DNA of 64,000 bases, from the NCBI RefSeq assembly GCF_024172125.1, contig NZ_JAMZEA010000001.1, positions 806,001 through 870,000 on the forward strand. Direction: 5' to 3'. Numbering within the stretch: the first letter of the stretch is position 1; each line of letters opens with the position of its first letter. Below the pieces are notes generated by a model. It was not told the DNA's origin, did no database searches, and worked only from the letters and a program-made list of their open reading frames with translations. Below are positions 1 through 9,375 of this stretch, piece after piece. The position numbers and the translations under genes are program-made. The DNA is from Actinomadura rupiterrae. GTDB taxonomy: Bacteria > Actinomycetota > Actinomycetes > Streptosporangiales > Streptosporangiaceae.

Positions 1-40
1 CACCGGGCCGGACGAGCGCGCGCGCGAGCGCCGCCTCATG
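1..40 (-). CDS. possible 5' end of a divergent gene (partial)
   Basis: Reading the minus strand, an ATG opens a short frame that runs off the window edge and starts with an arginine-rich stretch (MRRRSRARSSGPV). A GGAGAGG-like ribosome-binding sequence lies about 11 nt upstream. Only 13 codons are visible, so neither function nor reality can be judged; it may be nothing. Confidence 0.2.
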
Positions 41-138
41 GAGCGGCGGCCTCTCCAGATCGCCATATCGAGTCACGCCACCATCCAACCCCACCCCGCC
101 GCGTCGCCCATCGGCAGCACGCGATCTAAGGTGCACTC

Positions 139-927
139 GTGGACGGAGTGACGCTGAAGCGCGACAAGCAGAATGAACACGTGGCCGAGATCGTTCTCGA
201 CCGCCCCGAGGCCCTGAACGCCCTGTCGACCGCGATGGCGCGGCGGCTGGGAGCGGTGTGCGCGGAGGTCGCCGCGGACGGCGGGATCCGCGCCGTCGTG
301 CTGTCGGCCTCGGGCGACAAGGCGTTCTGCGTGGGCGCCGACCTGAAGGAACGCAACGCCATGACCGACGCCGAGATCCTGGCCCAGCGGCCGGTGTTCC
401 GCGCGGCCTTCGGCGGCGTGCTGAACCTGCCGCAGCCGGTCGTGGCGGCCGTGCACGGCTACGCGCTGGGCGGCGGCTGCGAGTTCGCGCTGTCCTGCGA
501 CATGATCGTGGCGGACGAGTCGGCCGTCTTCGGCCTGCCCGAGGTGAGCGTCGGGCTCCTGCCGGGCGGCGGCGGCACCCAGCTCGCGCTGCGCAAGCTC
601 GGCTCCGGCCGCGCCGCCGACCTGGTCCTGACCGGCCGCCGGCTCGCCGCGGACGAGGCCGCCGAGTTCGGCCTGGTCGACCGGCTCGTCCCGCGCGGCG
701 AGGCCCGCGCCGAGGCGCTGGCGGTCGCCTCGCTGATCGCGCGGAACTCCCCGACGGGCGTCCGCGCGGCCAAGCGCGCCATGCGCCTCGGCGGCGACCT
801 CCCGCTCGAAGCCGCCCTGGACGTCGAGGAGAACGCCTGGCGCACGGTCGCCTTCTCCCCCGACCGCCGCGAGGGCATCGCCGCCTTCAACGAGAAGCGC
901 AAGCCGAACTGGCCCGACCCGTCCTGA
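139..927 (+). CDS. enoyl-CoA hydratase/isomerase family protein
   Basis: A crotonase-fold enzyme of 262 aa, the usual length for a single-domain enoyl-CoA hydratase, expected to hydrate trans-2-enoyl-CoA in fatty-acid or branched-chain acid breakdown in the cytoplasm. The CoA and oxyanion-hole segments are clear: AFCVGADLKER near residues 62-72 and GYALGGGCEFAL near 107-117. Both catalytic acids of rat crotonase have counterparts, Glu115 in GGGCE and Glu135 in LPEVSVGLLPG, so hydratase activity is likely, although crotonase paralogues differ widely in substrate. The GTG start is chosen because a TAAGGT -10 box ends 6 nt before it, which suggests a leaderless transcript. The gene appears monocistronic; the next gene is on the opposite strand. 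Confidence 0.93.
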   Translation: MDGVTLKRDKQNEHVAEIVLDRPEALNALSTAMARRLGAVCAEVAADGGIRAVVLSASGDKAFCVGADLKERNAMTDAEILAQRPVFRAAFGGVLNLPQPVVAAVHGYALGGGCEFALSCDMIVADESAVFGLPEVSVGLLPGGGGTQLALRKLGSGRAADLVLTGRRLAADEAAEFGLVDRLVPRGEARAEALAVASLIARNSPTGVRAAKRAMRLGGDLPLEAALDVEENAWRTVAFSPDRREGIAAFNEKRKPNWPDPS

Positions 928-1009
928 CCCGCTCCGTCCGCGTCGGAGGCCGGTGGCACCGGCCTCCGACGTCGCTGAGCGGTGCCGTCCGGACGGGACG
1001 CGCGTCCGA

Positions 1010-2623
1010 TTAGAGGGTTTTGGACATGTGGACGGCGTGCCGCCCCTGGATGGACTCGCGGCCGGTCTCGCGGTAGCCGCGCCGCTCGTAGCGGGAGATG
1101 TTGCTGGTCATCTTCTCGTTGGTGATCAGGCGAAGGGCCGGCAGGCCGAGCTCGCGGGCCCTGTCCTCGGCATAGTCGAGCAGCCTGCTGCCGAGCCCCT
1201 CGCCCTGGTGGGACGGGTCGACCGCGACGTTGTCCACCAGCAGCCGGCCGTCCTCGGGGATGAGGACGATCAGGCCCGACAGGTCGTCCAGGACGAAGAC
1301 CCGCCCGGCCTCGATCAGCGCCGCGTAGTCGGACGACAGCGGCAGCGGCGGCGTCCCGATGATCTCGGTCCAGGGCGCGTAGGCCGCCTGGACCACGCGC
1401 TCGACGTCGGGACGGTCGGACGGCCGGGCGGGCCTGATCTCGGTCATGGGGTTCCTCTCGACTGAAAGTCCCATTCTGGACACTCCGAGCGCCGCCACGC
1501 TGAACACCGCGCCCAGGACGCACACCGTGGACCAGCCGAAGGCCGCGTAGAGGGCCGTCGAGGCGGCCGCCCCGGTGGCGCTGCCGACCGAGTAGAACGC
1601 CATGTACCCGCCGATCACGCGGCTGCCCGCGTCCGGACGGCGCGTGTAGATCATGCTCTGGCTCGTCACGTGGACGGCCTGCACGGCCAGGTCCAGCAGG
1701 ATCGCGCCGAGCGCCAGCGCCCAGAGCGACTGCCGGACGAACGCCATCGGCACCCACGACACCGCCAGCAGGACGAGCGCGGCCGTGGTCGTCCGGACGC
1801 CGAGACCGCGGTCGTGCAGGCGTCCGGCGGGCGCCGCGGCGAGCGCGCCCGCCGCCCCGGCCAGCCCGAACGCGCCGATCGCCGTCCGCGAGAGGCCCAG
1901 CTCGGTCAGCGGCAGCGCCACGCAACTCCACAGGCTGCCGAACGCCGCGAAGATCAGCATCGCGAGCAGCCCCCGCGCCCTCAGCAGCGGCTCCCGCGCG
2001 AACAGCACGACCGTCGACCAGACCAACCCCGGATACCCGCTTCCCGGCTGAGGTTCTTGGGCGGGGAGGGCGCGGTGCAGGAGGAGGGCCAGGACGGTGG
2101 TTGCGGCGGCGGAGAGGAGGTAGACCGCGCGCCATCCGGCCAGGTCGGCGAGGATGCCCGAGACCGTCCGGGCGAGCAGGATGCCGACGACGATCCCGCT
2201 GGTCACCTGGCCTACGACGCGTCCGCGCGCGGAAGGGGGCGCGAGGGACGCGGCCGCCGCGACGAGCGTCTGCGTGACCACGGCCAGGAGCCCGACCGCC
2301 GCGGCGGACGCGAACAGGACCGGGACGCGAGTGGCCGTGCCGAGCAGGGCCAGCGCCGCCGCCAGCAGGACGAGCTGCGCCGGGACGAGCCGCCGCCGGT
2401 CCAGCGCGTCCCCCAGCGGGACGAGCAGGAGGAGCCCGAGGCCGTAGCCGGCCTGCGTGGCCGTGACGACGGCCCCCACGGCCGAGTCGCCGATGCCGAA
2501 CTCGCCGCCGAGCGTCGCGAGTAGAGGCTGGGCGAAGTAGACGTTCGCGACGGCCGTCCCGGCAGCGACGGCGAACAGCGCGGTGACCGCTCGGGACGGA
2601 CCTATCTGGTTGCAAGTTGCCAC
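1010..2623 (-). CDS. MFS transporter fused in frame to a GNAT acetyltransferase
   Basis: The first ~390 residues are a twelve-helix major facilitator of the drug-exporter type (NVYFAQPLLATLG in helix 1; DALDRRRLVPAQL in the loop 2-3 motif). The last 145 residues are a complete GNAT N-acetyltransferase with the acetyl-CoA loop HQGEGLGSRLL. There is no stop between them. The acetyltransferase segment still has its own ATG (at 1447) preceded by GAGAGG with a 6-nt gap, so it may also be made separately. The fusion could be real, or could reflect a lost stop codon or a sequencing error. I chose the GTG start because a TTGCAA/TACGGT promoter places the transcript start next to it; a TTG 36 nt further upstream is also open. 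The gene is divergent from an HxlR regulator, and two operator-like palindromes lie in the shared promoter, suggesting a self-controlled efflux and modification unit. Confidence 0.85.
   Translation of the reverse strand: MATCNQIGPSRAVTALFAVAAGTAVANVYFAQPLLATLGGEFGIGDSAVGAVVTATQAGYGLGLLLLVPLGDALDRRRLVPAQLVLLAAALALLGTATRVPVLFASAAAVGLLAVVTQTLVAAAASLAPPSARGRVVGQVTSGIVVGILLARTVSGILADLAGWRAVYLLSAAATTVLALLLHRALPAQEPQPGSGYPGLVWSTVVLFAREPLLRARGLLAMLIFAAFGSLWSCVALPLTELGLSRTAIGAFGLAGAAGALAAAPAGRLHDRGLGVRTTTAALVLLAVSWVPMAFVRQSLWALALGAILLDLAVQAVHVTSQSMIYTRRPDAGSRVIGGYMAFYSVGSATGAAASTALYAAFGWSTVCVLGAVFSVAALGVSRMGLSVERNPMTEIRPARPSDRPDVERVVQAAYAPWTEIIGTPPLPLSSDYAALIEAGRVFVLDDLSGLIVLIPEDGRLLVDNVAVDPSHQGEGLGSRLLDYAEDRARELGLPALRLITNEKMTSNISRYERRGYRETGRESIQGRHAVHMSKTL
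1447..1462 (-). promoter_or_regulatory. internal ribosome-binding site and ATG of the GNAT half
   Basis: GAGAGG followed by a 6-nt spacer and ATG sits inside the fused MFS-GNAT frame, exactly where a free-standing acetyltransferase would begin (MTEIRPARPSD). Confidence 0.5.
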
Positions 2624-2624
2624 C
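2608..2624. promoter_or_regulatory. operator-like palindrome 1 of the HxlR/MFS promoter
   Basis: The sequence GGTTGCAAGTTGCCACC is a near-perfect 17-bp palindrome overlapping the likely MFS start. A second copy lies 37 bp away. It is a probable binding site for the divergently encoded HxlR protein. Confidence 0.65.
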
Positions 2625-2644
2625 GGATGACCGTAGGCGCATCT

Positions 2645-2661
2645 GGTAGCATCTTGCAACC
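2645..2661. promoter_or_regulatory. operator-like palindrome 2 of the HxlR/MFS promoter
   Basis: GGTAGCATCTTGCAACC is the second 17-bp imperfect palindrome. It ends on the base before the regulator's ATG and overlaps both the TAGCAT -10 box of that gene and the TTGCAA -35 box of the transporter, so one bound protein would shut both promoters. Confidence 0.65.
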
Positions 2662-3102
2662 ATGGTGCGGAGAACGAGGCTGGACGGCAGCACGTGCCCG
2701 GTGGCGCGGTCGGTGGACGCGATCGGCGACTGGTGGTCCCTGCTGATCGTCCGGGACGCCTTCGACGGCAGCCGCCGGTTCGGCGAGTTCCAGCGCAGCC
2801 TGGGCGTGGCGAAGAACATCCTGTCCGCGCGGCTGCGCGCGCTGGTCGAGGCGGGCATCCTGGAGCTCGTCCCCGCCTCGGACGGCAGCGCCTACCAGGA
2901 GTACGCGCTGACCGCGAAGGGACGCGACCTGTTCCCCGTGATCGTGGCCCTGCGCCAGTGGGGCGAGCGGCACTCGTTCGAGCCCGGCGAAGCGCACTCC
3001 GAGCTGCTCGGCCAGGACGGCCGTCCGCTGGCGCCCATCGAGATCCGCGACGCGGGAGGTCACCCCGTCCGTCCGGAGGAGACGCACGTCGAGAAGGTGT
3101 GA
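2662..3102 (+). CDS. HxlR-family winged-helix transcriptional regulator
   Basis: A 146-aa member of the HxlR (DUF24) family, dimeric DNA-binding repressors often sensing electrophiles or drugs. The family signature is at the N-terminus: a conserved Cys in [10 protein letters not shown], then [14 protein letters not shown], then the recognition region [20 protein letters not shown]. The C-terminal 35 residues beyond the wing are a poorly conserved tail. The ATG directly follows an operator-like palindrome and a TAGCAT box ends 9 nt upstream, so the mRNA is probably leaderless and autoregulated. It is divergent from the MFS-GNAT gene, its most likely target. Confidence 0.9.
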   Translation: MVRRTRLDGSTCPVARSVDAIGDWWSLLIVRDAFDGSRRFGEFQRSLGVAKNILSARLRALVEAGILELVPASDGSAYQEYALTAKGRDLFPVIVALRQWGERHSFEPGEAHSELLGQDGRPLAPIEIRDAGGHPVRPEETHVEKV

Positions 3103-3117
3103 CGCGACCGAAACGAC

Positions 3118-3149
3118 GAGCGCCCCCGCCGGGATCGACGGGGGCGCTC
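3118..3149. terminator. bidirectional terminator between hxlR-type gene and ppc
   Basis: An 11-bp perfect stem, GAGCGCCCCCG paired with CGGGGGCGCTC around a 10-nt loop, lies in the short gap between two convergent genes. An A-run follows on the plus strand, which reads as a U-poor terminator typical of high-GC bacteria. Confidence 0.8.
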
Positions 3150-3163
3150 AGAAAACCCGAAGG

Positions 3164-5800
3164 TCAGCCGGTGTTCTGGAGGCCGGCGGCGACGCCGTTG
3201 ACCGAGAGCAGCAGCAGGTCTTCCAGGTGCGCCAGCTCGGACTCGTCGGTGACCGTGCCGGAGCGCAGGGCCTCCAGGGCGCGGAGCTGGAGGTGGGACA
3301 GCGCGTCCACGTACGGGTTGCGCAGCTCGACCGCGCGCGACAGGACGCGGCGGTTCTCCAGCAGCAGCTCGTGCCCGGTGACGGCGAGGACGAGGCGGCG
3401 CGTCCGGTCGTACTCCTCAAGCACCGCCGAGGTCATCTCCGGGCGCTCGCCCAGCGCGAGGTAGCGCTCGGCGATCGCGCGGTCGGTCTTGGCGAGGCTC
3501 ATCTCCGCGTTGTCCAGGAGCGTCTGGAACAGCGGCCACTCGGCGTACGCCTCGCGCAGCTCGTCCAGCGCGCGGCCGTCGTCGGAGACCGCCGCGAGGC
3601 CGCTGCCCAGGCCGTACCAGCCGGGCAGGTTCACGCGGGTCTGCGTCCAGGCGAACACCCACGGGATGGCGCGCAGGTCCTCCAGGCCGCGCGCGGCCTT
3701 CCGCCGGGACGGGCGGGACCCGATGCGCAGCTCGGCGATCTCCTCCAGCGGGCTGACCCGCCCGAACCAGGACGCGAACCCCTCGGTCTCGATCAGCGAC
3801 CGGAACGACTCGCGGGCCGCGTCGCTGATCCGGTCGGCGAGCGGCCGGAACCGCGCCGCGGCCTCGCGCGCCCGGTGCTGGACGGCGTCGGTGGACGCGA
3901 GCAGGACCGCGTTGGTGACCTGCTCCAGGTGGCGCAGCGCGATCTGCGGCTGGCCGTACCGGGCGAAGATCACCTCGCCCTGCTCGGTGACCTTGAACCG
4001 GCCCGCGACCGAGCCGGGGGCCTGCGCCAGGATCGCCCGGTTCGCCGGGCCTCCGCCGCGTCCGAGGGAGCCGCCGCGGCCGTGGAAGAGAGTGAGCGTG
4101 ATGTCATGCTCGGCGGCGAACGCGGCGAGCGCCTCCTGCGTGTCGTACAGCCGCAGGGTCGCCGAGGTCGGGCCGAGCTGCTTGGCCGAGTCGGAGTAGC
4201 CGAGCATGACCTCCATGCGGCGTCCGGTGTCGTCCAGGCGCTTGCGGACGGCCGGGATCTCCAGCATCCCCGCCAGCACCGACGGCGCGCGCTCCAGGTC
4301 CTCGCCGGTCTCGAACAGCGGGATCACGTCGAGGACGGGCGCGTCGTCGCCGAGCGTCGCGGCCAGCTCGTGCACGTTCGCGATGTCCTGCGCGGAGCGC
4401 GTGAACGAGACGACGTAGCGGCGGCAGGCCGCCTCGCCGAACCGCCGCTGGATCCAGCCGACCACGCGCAGCGTGTCGAGGATCTCCTCGGTCATCTCGC
4501 TGCGCGGGCCGCCCGACCGGACCTCGTCGAGCGCCTTCTCGTGCAGCTCCGAATGCTGCCGGATCTCCAGCTCGGCCAGGTGGAACCCGAACGTCTCGAC
4601 CTGCCAGATCAGGTCCTGGACGCGCCCGTACGCCTGCCGCGTCGCGCCGCCCTCGGCGAGCGACTCCTGCAGGACGGCCAGGTCGGCGAGCAGCTCGTCC
4701 GGGTTGGCGTAGGCGAGGTCGGCGTTCCGCTCCAGCGTCGCGGTGATCCGGTCCGAGACGTGCAGCAGGAACTGGCGGTGCGGCTCGTCCGGGGAGCGCT
4801 TGGCGATCTCGGCGAGGTGCACCGGGTTCGCGGTGCGGGCGGCGCCGAGCGCGGCGCGCAGGCCGTCCGAGGCGCGGGTGGTGAAGTCGCTGACGGTCAG
4901 CTCGCGGCCGATCCGGGTCGCCATCGTGGCGAGCGCGCGCAGCACGTGCTCCGACTGGATCATCACGGCCTCCCGGGTGACCTGCGCGGTCACGTACGGG
5001 TTGCCGTCCCGGTCGCCGCCGATCCAGGACCCGAATCGCAGGTACGGGCGGACCCGCGGCGGGCGGGTGCCGGTGCGGCCGTCGTCCAGCGCGGCGTCCA
5101 GCGTCCGGTAGATCCGCGGGACGACCCGGAAGATCGTCTCGTCGAACGCGGCCATCGCGGTGCGGACCTCGTCCAGCGGGTCCATCTGGGTGTGCCGGCG
5201 CAGCGCGGTGCGCCAGAGCAGGTCGATCTCCTCGCGCATGCGGCGCTCGGTCTCGGCGTGCTCGGCGCCGTCCTCGGCCTGGCCGTCCAGCGCGAACAGC
5301 AGGTCGCTGATCCGCTGGATGGACGTCACGACCGCGCGCCGGCGGGCCTCGGTCGGGTGCGCGGTGAAGACCGGGCGGAACTCCAGCCCGTCCACCATCG
5401 CGGCGAGGCGCTGCTCGCCCGACTCCGACCGGACGGCCTCGACCGCCGCGGCCACCGAGCCGGACACGGCGGCGCCGCGCGCGTCCCGCTCCCGGAGCGT
5501 CCGGATGCGGTGGTGCTCCTCGGCCAGGTTGGTGAGGTGGAAGTACACGGTGAAGGCGCGGGCGACGAGCCCGGCGCGTTCCAGGGACCAGCCGGCCACG
5601 ATGGCGGCGGGCTCGTCCGCGCCCGCCTCGCCGCGCCTGGCGGCGATCACGGCGTGGCGCAGTCTCTCGACGTCGGAGAGCAGGTCCGGCCCGCCGAACT
5701 CGACGAGCCCGTCTCCGAGCATGGCACCGAGCAGCCGGACGTCCCGGCGCAGGGCGTCGGGCATGTCCTGCCGCAGCGTTTCACGCGTCTTGTCAGCCAC
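3164..5800 (-). CDS. ppc: phosphoenolpyruvate carboxylase
   Basis: The enzyme carboxylates phosphoenolpyruvate with bicarbonate to oxaloacetate, refilling the TCA cycle. At 878 aa it is full length for a bacterial PEPC. The catalytic histidine is His148 in [14 protein letters not shown]; the second signature with its lysine, [16 protein letters not shown], is near residue 535, and the glycine/arginine loop [14 protein letters not shown] is near 570. The protein ends in NTG, the conserved PEPC C-terminus. The GTG start is preceded by TAGTCT ending 6 nt upstream, so the message is probably leaderless. It is divergent from the acyl-CoA carboxylase beta gene, and both supply carboxylated precursors. 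Confidence 0.97.
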   Translation of the reverse strand: MADKTRETLRQDMPDALRRDVRLLGAMLGDGLVEFGGPDLLSDVERLRHAVIAARRGEAGADEPAAIVAGWSLERAGLVARAFTVYFHLTNLAEEHHRIRTLRERDARGAAVSGSVAAAVEAVRSESGEQRLAAMVDGLEFRPVFTAHPTEARRRAVVTSIQRISDLLFALDGQAEDGAEHAETERRMREEIDLLWRTALRRHTQMDPLDEVRTAMAAFDETIFRVVPRIYRTLDAALDDGRTGTRPPRVRPYLRFGSWIGGDRDGNPYVTAQVTREAVMIQSEHVLRALATMATRIGRELTVSDFTTRASDGLRAALGAARTANPVHLAEIAKRSPDEPHRQFLLHVSDRITATLERNADLAYANPDELLADLAVLQESLAEGGATRQAYGRVQDLIWQVETFGFHLAELEIRQHSELHEKALDEVRSGGPRSEMTEEILDTLRVVGWIQRRFGEAACRRYVVSFTRSAQDIANVHELAATLGDDAPVLDVIPLFETGEDLERAPSVLAGMLEIPAVRKRLDDTGRRMEVMLGYSDSAKQLGPTSATLRLYDTQEALAAFAAEHDITLTLFHGRGGSLGRGGGPANRAILAQAPGSVAGRFKVTEQGEVIFARYGQPQIALRHLEQVTNAVLLASTDAVQHRAREAAARFRPLADRISDAARESFRSLIETEGFASWFGRVSPLEEIAELRIGSRPSRRKAARGLEDLRAIPWVFAWTQTRVNLPGWYGLGSGLAAVSDDGRALDELREAYAEWPLFQTLLDNAEMSLAKTDRAIAERYLALGERPEMTSAVLEEYDRTRRLVLAVTGHELLLENRRVLSRAVELRNPYVDALSHLQLRALEALRSGTVTDESELAHLEDLLLLSVNGVAAGLQNTG

Positions 5801-5968
5801 GTGGCCAGACTAGTGAGCAGGTCCAGAGGCCAGGACCACTGCGTCCCCCTAAAAGCGGGCATCCTCACCCGGCTCTTCCGGGAAGGCGAACATTTGCTGT
5901 TCTTCCCGTTTGCGCAGAGCGGGCCCCGGGCGTCGGACGCCGGTCAGGGGGCGGTTACCCTTCACGGC

Positions 5969-7561
5969 ATGGCGATGGAAGCTCCTGAGCCCGCGGTGGA
6001 CATCGACATCCACACGACGGCGGGCAAGATCGCGGACCTGGAACGGCGGCGGTACGAGGCGGTGCACGCGGCGTCCGCGGCCGCGGTCGAGAAGCAGCAC
6101 GCCAAGGGGAAGATGACCGCGCGCGAGCGGATCGACGCGCTGCTCGACCCCGGCTCGTTCGTCGAGTTCGACACCTACGCCCGGCACCGCGCCACCTCGT
6201 TCGGCGTGGGCGCCAACCGCCCCTACGGGGACGGCGTGGTCACCGGGTACGGCACGGTCGACGGCCGTCCGGTCGCGGTGTTCTCGCAGGACTTCACCGT
6301 CATGGGCGGCTCGCTCGGCGAGGTCTTCGGCGAGAAGATCACCAAGGTCATGGACCACGCGCTGAAGACCGGCTGCCCGGTCATCGGCATCAACGACTCC
6401 GGCGGCGCGCGGATCCAGGAGGGCGTGGTCGCGCTCGGCCTGTACGCCGAGATCTTCAAGCGGAACGTGCACGCCTCCGGCGTCATCCCGCAGATCTCGA
6501 TCGTGCTCGGGCCGTGCGCGGGCGGCGCGGTGTACTCCCCCGCGCTGACCGACTTCGTGATCATGGCCGACCAGACCTCGCACATGTTCATCACCGGCCC
6601 GGACGTGATCAAGACCGTCACGGGCGAGGAGGTGACGTTCGAGGAGCTGGGCGGCGCGCACACGCACAACACCAGGTCCGGCGTGGCGCACTACCAGGCG
6701 TCCGACGAGAACGACGCGCTGGAGTACGTCAAGGCGCTGCTCGCCTACCTGCCGTCCAACAACCTGTCCGACGCGCCCGCGTTCGAGGCCCCCGTCGACC
6801 TGGACGAGGTGGACGACGAGCTCGACACCCTCATCCCGGACTCCCCGAACCAGCCGTACGACATGCACCGCGTGATCGAGCACGTGCTGGACGAGGGCGA
6901 GTTCCTGGAGGTCCAGCAGCTGTTCGCGCCGAACATGGTCGTCGGCTTCGGCCGCGTCGAGGGCCGCTCGGTCGGCGTCGTCGCCAACCAGCCGATGCAG
7001 TTCGCCGGGACGCTCGACATCGACGCCTCGGAGAAGGCCGCCCGGTTCGTCCGGACCTGCGACGCGTTCAACATCCCGGTGCTGACCTTCGTGGACGTCC
7101 CGGGCTTCCTGCCCGGCACCGACCAGGAGTGGAACGGCATCATCCGGCGCGGCGCCAAGCTCCTCTACGCCTACGCCGAGGCGACCGTCCCGCTCGTCAC
7201 GGTCATCACCCGCAAGGCGTACGGCGGCGCGTACGACGTCATGGGGTCCAAGCACCTCGGCGCCGACATCAACCTCGCCTGGCCCACCGCGCAGATCGCG
7301 GTCATGGGCGCCCAGGGCGCGGTGAACATCCTCTACCGGCGCGAGCTGGCCTCCGCGGACGACCCGGACACGCGCCGCGCCGAACTCGTCACCGAGTACG
7401 AGGACACCCTCGCCAACCCCTACATCGCGGCCGAGCGCGGCTACGTGGACGCGGTCATCAAGCCGTCCGAGACGCGCGGTCAGATCGTCCGGGCGCTGCG
7501 GTCGCTCCGCGAGAAGCGCCGCACCCTGCCCCCGAAGAAGCACGGCAACATCCCGCTCTGA
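5969..7561 (+). CDS. accD: acyl-CoA carboxylase beta (carboxyltransferase) subunit
   Basis: A 530-aa carboxyltransferase of the propionyl-/acetyl-CoA carboxylase type (AccD5/PccB family). It moves CO2 from carboxybiotin to acyl-CoA, giving methylmalonyl- or malonyl-CoA for lipid or polyketide synthesis. The first carboxyltransferase half has [14 protein letters not shown] and the oxyanion-hole loop [17 protein letters not shown]; the second has [18 protein letters not shown] followed by [12 protein letters not shown], the acyl-CoA pocket. A TACCCT box ends 7 nt before the chosen ATG, indicating a leaderless start. An epsilon subunit follows within 80 bp; the biotin-bearing alpha subunit is encoded about 46 kb away in this window. 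Substrate choice (acetyl versus propionyl) cannot be settled by eye. Confidence 0.96.
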   Translation: MAMEAPEPAVDIDIHTTAGKIADLERRRYEAVHAASAAAVEKQHAKGKMTARERIDALLDPGSFVEFDTYARHRATSFGVGANRPYGDGVVTGYGTVDGRPVAVFSQDFTVMGGSLGEVFGEKITKVMDHALKTGCPVIGINDSGGARIQEGVVALGLYAEIFKRNVHASGVIPQISIVLGPCAGGAVYSPALTDFVIMADQTSHMFITGPDVIKTVTGEEVTFEELGGAHTHNTRSGVAHYQASDENDALEYVKALLAYLPSNNLSDAPAFEAPVDLDEVDDELDTLIPDSPNQPYDMHRVIEHVLDEGEFLEVQQLFAPNMVVGFGRVEGRSVGVVANQPMQFAGTLDIDASEKAARFVRTCDAFNIPVLTFVDVPGFLPGTDQEWNGIIRRGAKLLYAYAEATVPLVTVITRKAYGGAYDVMGSKHLGADINLAWPTAQIAVMGAQGAVNILYRRELASADDPDTRRAELVTEYEDTLANPYIAAERGYVDAVIKPSETRGQIVRALRSLREKRRTLPPKKHGNIPL

Positions 7562-7641
7562 CCGGCGGGCGGAAATGACCGGCGGCCCACCGGTCAGCGG
7601 GCCCACTGGTCGGCGAGATCCCTGTGTGAAGGAGCGTGGCC

Positions 7642-7875
7642 ATGGCAGAGGACAGGGCCTTCTTGCAGATCGTCCGCGGCGAGCCGTCCGCCGAGGAGGT
7701 CGCCGCGCTGGTCGCGGTGCTGACGGCGCGCGCCCAGGCGGCGGCGTCAGCGCGGACGGGCGCGTCCGACGCGGCGCCGGCGTCCCGCTGGGCCGACCGC
7801 TCGCGGCTGACCCGGACGCCGCTCCCGCCCCGTCCGGGGCCGGGCGCATGGCGCGCCAGCGCGCTTCCCACCTGA
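7642..7875 (+). CDS. accE: acyl-CoA carboxylase epsilon subunit
   Basis: A small 77-aa actinobacterial epsilon subunit that binds between carboxyltransferase and biotin carboxylase and stabilises the holoenzyme. The family pattern is visible: IVRGEPSAEEVAALVAVL at the N-terminus, an Ala-rich linker, then WADRSRL and the C-terminal PGAWRASALP. The ATG is preferred over a GTG two codons earlier because GAAGGAG lies 7 nt before the ATG but almost touches the GTG. It sits directly after the beta subunit gene, as in other actinobacteria, and is probably co-transcribed. Confidence 0.92.
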   Translation: MAEDRAFLQIVRGEPSAEEVAALVAVLTARAQAAASARTGASDAAPASRWADRSRLTRTPLPPRPGPGAWRASALPT

Positions 7876-7883
7876 CGCCACCG

Positions 7884-7918
7884 GCCCCTGCCCGGGCCCT
7901 CCCGAGCCGGTCAGGGGC
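7884..7918 (+). terminator. possible terminator after the carboxylase beta-epsilon genes
   Basis: GCCCCTG pairs with CAGGGGC across a 21-nt loop that can itself fold (CCGGGC/GAGCCGG). The stem is short and no U-run follows, so this is a weak call. Confidence 0.35.
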
Positions 7919-7990
7919 GCCGCCGCGCCGCGACACACTCAGCGCCGTTCACCGGCAGGAGCGGGGTGTGCACGCATAAGGTGAGTGACG

Positions 7991-9097
7991 ATGGCCACCT
8001 CGGAGTTCGTTCCCCAGCCCGCGCGATACGCGATCTTCGTCGACGCGGGGTACCTCTACGCGGCCTCCGGGGCGCTCCTGCTCGGCTGCGGTTCCCGGCG
8101 CGAGTACCGGGTCGCCGCCGAGAAGCTGATCAAGGCGCTGACCTCCCACGCCGACAGCCAGCTGCTCGGCGAGCTGCTGCGCGTCTACTGGTTCGACGCC
8201 GCGCCGAAGCGGCAGCCGACCGTCGACCAGCGGGTCATCGCCAACCTCCCGCTGGTGAAGCTGCGGCTCGGCAACCTGAACGCGCAGGGCCAGCAGAAGG
8301 GCGTGGACGCCCAGCTCCGCGCCGACCTGGAGGCGCTCGCCCGGCACCGCGCGATCACCGACGCGGTGCTGCTCGCGGGCGACGAGGACATGCTGCCCGC
8401 GGTCGAGGCGGCGCAGCGCTACGGCGTCCGCGTCCACCTGTGGGGCGTGGAGCCCACGCACGGCTCCAACCAGGCGGAATGGCTCGTCTGGGAGTCCGAC
8501 ACGGTCGAGGTGCTGCCCGCCGACTTCCTGCGCCCGTACTTCACCAAGGCCAAGGCGCTGCCGGTGCCCGCCGTCCCGCCGGTGGACGCGCCGCCCGTCG
8601 TCGGGGGGAAGCCGGCCGTGCCGTCCCCGTCGCAGGTCTTCGCCGGACGTGTGCCCTCGGTGCGTCCGGCTCCCGGGGCGCCCGCGCCGGCCGGGGAGCC
8701 CGCGCCGGCCGGGGAGCCCGAGCCGGCCGCGCCCGCCGCCGGGCACGCCAACCACGCCTCGCCGCCCGCGCCGACGCCGGCCACGGTCGCCGCCGCGCTG
8801 AACGCCGCCGCGGCGTCCCTGTCGGAGGGCAAGCTCGGCCCCGACCGCGCCCACATGCTGGAGATCGGCGAGCACGTCGCGCAGAAGTGGATCTTCGAGC
8901 GCGGCCGCGACAACATCCGCGACCTGCTGCCCGGCCCGATCCTGCCGCCGGTCATCGACAAGGAGCTGCTGATCGAGGCCGAGAAGGAGCTCGGCGGCTC
9001 GCTCCGCCCGTACCAGGAAGCCCGCACATGGCTGCGCGACGGCTTCTGGGAGCGCGTCTACCGCGAGTTCGGCATCGGCTACGGCACCTCCGACTAG
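7991..9097 (+). CDS. NYN (PIN-like) domain protein, putative ribonuclease
   Basis: A 368-aa protein whose first ~190 residues are a NYN domain, a PIN-like fold with a cluster of acidic metal-binding residues. The acids are present: Asp18 in IFVDAGYLY, Asp107 in KGVDAQLRADL, and Asp131/Asp133 in LLAGDEDMLPAVE, followed by YGVRVHLWGVE. A Pro/Ala-rich linker (about 200-260, with APAPAGEP repeated) joins a helical C-terminal domain of unknown role (HVAQKWIFERGRDNIRDLL). The target RNA is unknown. The ATG is chosen because AAGGTGAG lies a few bases upstream; a GTG two codons earlier is also open. No operon partner is obvious. Confidence 0.85.
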   Translation: MATSEFVPQPARYAIFVDAGYLYAASGALLLGCGSRREYRVAAEKLIKALTSHADSQLLGELLRVYWFDAAPKRQPTVDQRVIANLPLVKLRLGNLNAQGQQKGVDAQLRADLEALARHRAITDAVLLAGDEDMLPAVEAAQRYGVRVHLWGVEPTHGSNQAEWLVWESDTVEVLPADFLRPYFTKAKALPVPAVPPVDAPPVVGGKPAVPSPSQVFAGRVPSVRPAPGAPAPAGEPAPAGEPEPAAPAAGHANHASPPAPTPATVAAALNAAAASLSEGKLGPDRAHMLEIGEHVAQKWIFERGRDNIRDLLPGPILPPVIDKELLIEAEKELGGSLRPYQEARTWLRDGFWERVYREFGIGYGTSD

Positions 9098-9156
9098 CCG
9101 CCACATTCATCTCACCCCGGCGCCACATCGCGTCCCCGGCCGGACGGCGCCGTTGT

Positions 9157-9208
9157 GGCCACATCTGCCTTACTCGGCATGCGGCCACATCCTGCTTACT
9201 TCGACGGC
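9157..9208 (+). repeat. 26-bp direct repeat, two copies
   Basis: GGCCACATCTGCCTTACT and GGCCACATCCTGCTTACT recur at a 26-bp interval in the gap after the NYN gene. A weaker GCCACATT copy lies just upstream. The function is unknown. Confidence 0.5.
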
Positions 9209-9375
9209 TGCTTCACCAGTCTGGCAGGGTGTTTCGGAACGTCCGGGGGGTGGGTTTCCGGCGGCGTTTTCGGGGTGGGGCCGGGCTGCCGCGAGGCTTC
9301 CGTTGGGCGTTCCAGCCAGACTGCGTGTGGTGATTATTCGGACACCAGGAGTGTTCGCACGGTACAGTCCCCGCC

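Noticed and set aside
3227..5968. Long plus-strand open frame running into the carboxylase beta gene
   Set aside because: It is antisense to the clear PEP carboxylase gene and has Arg/Val-rich mirror composition; the real beta subunit begins at its own ATG with a -10 box.
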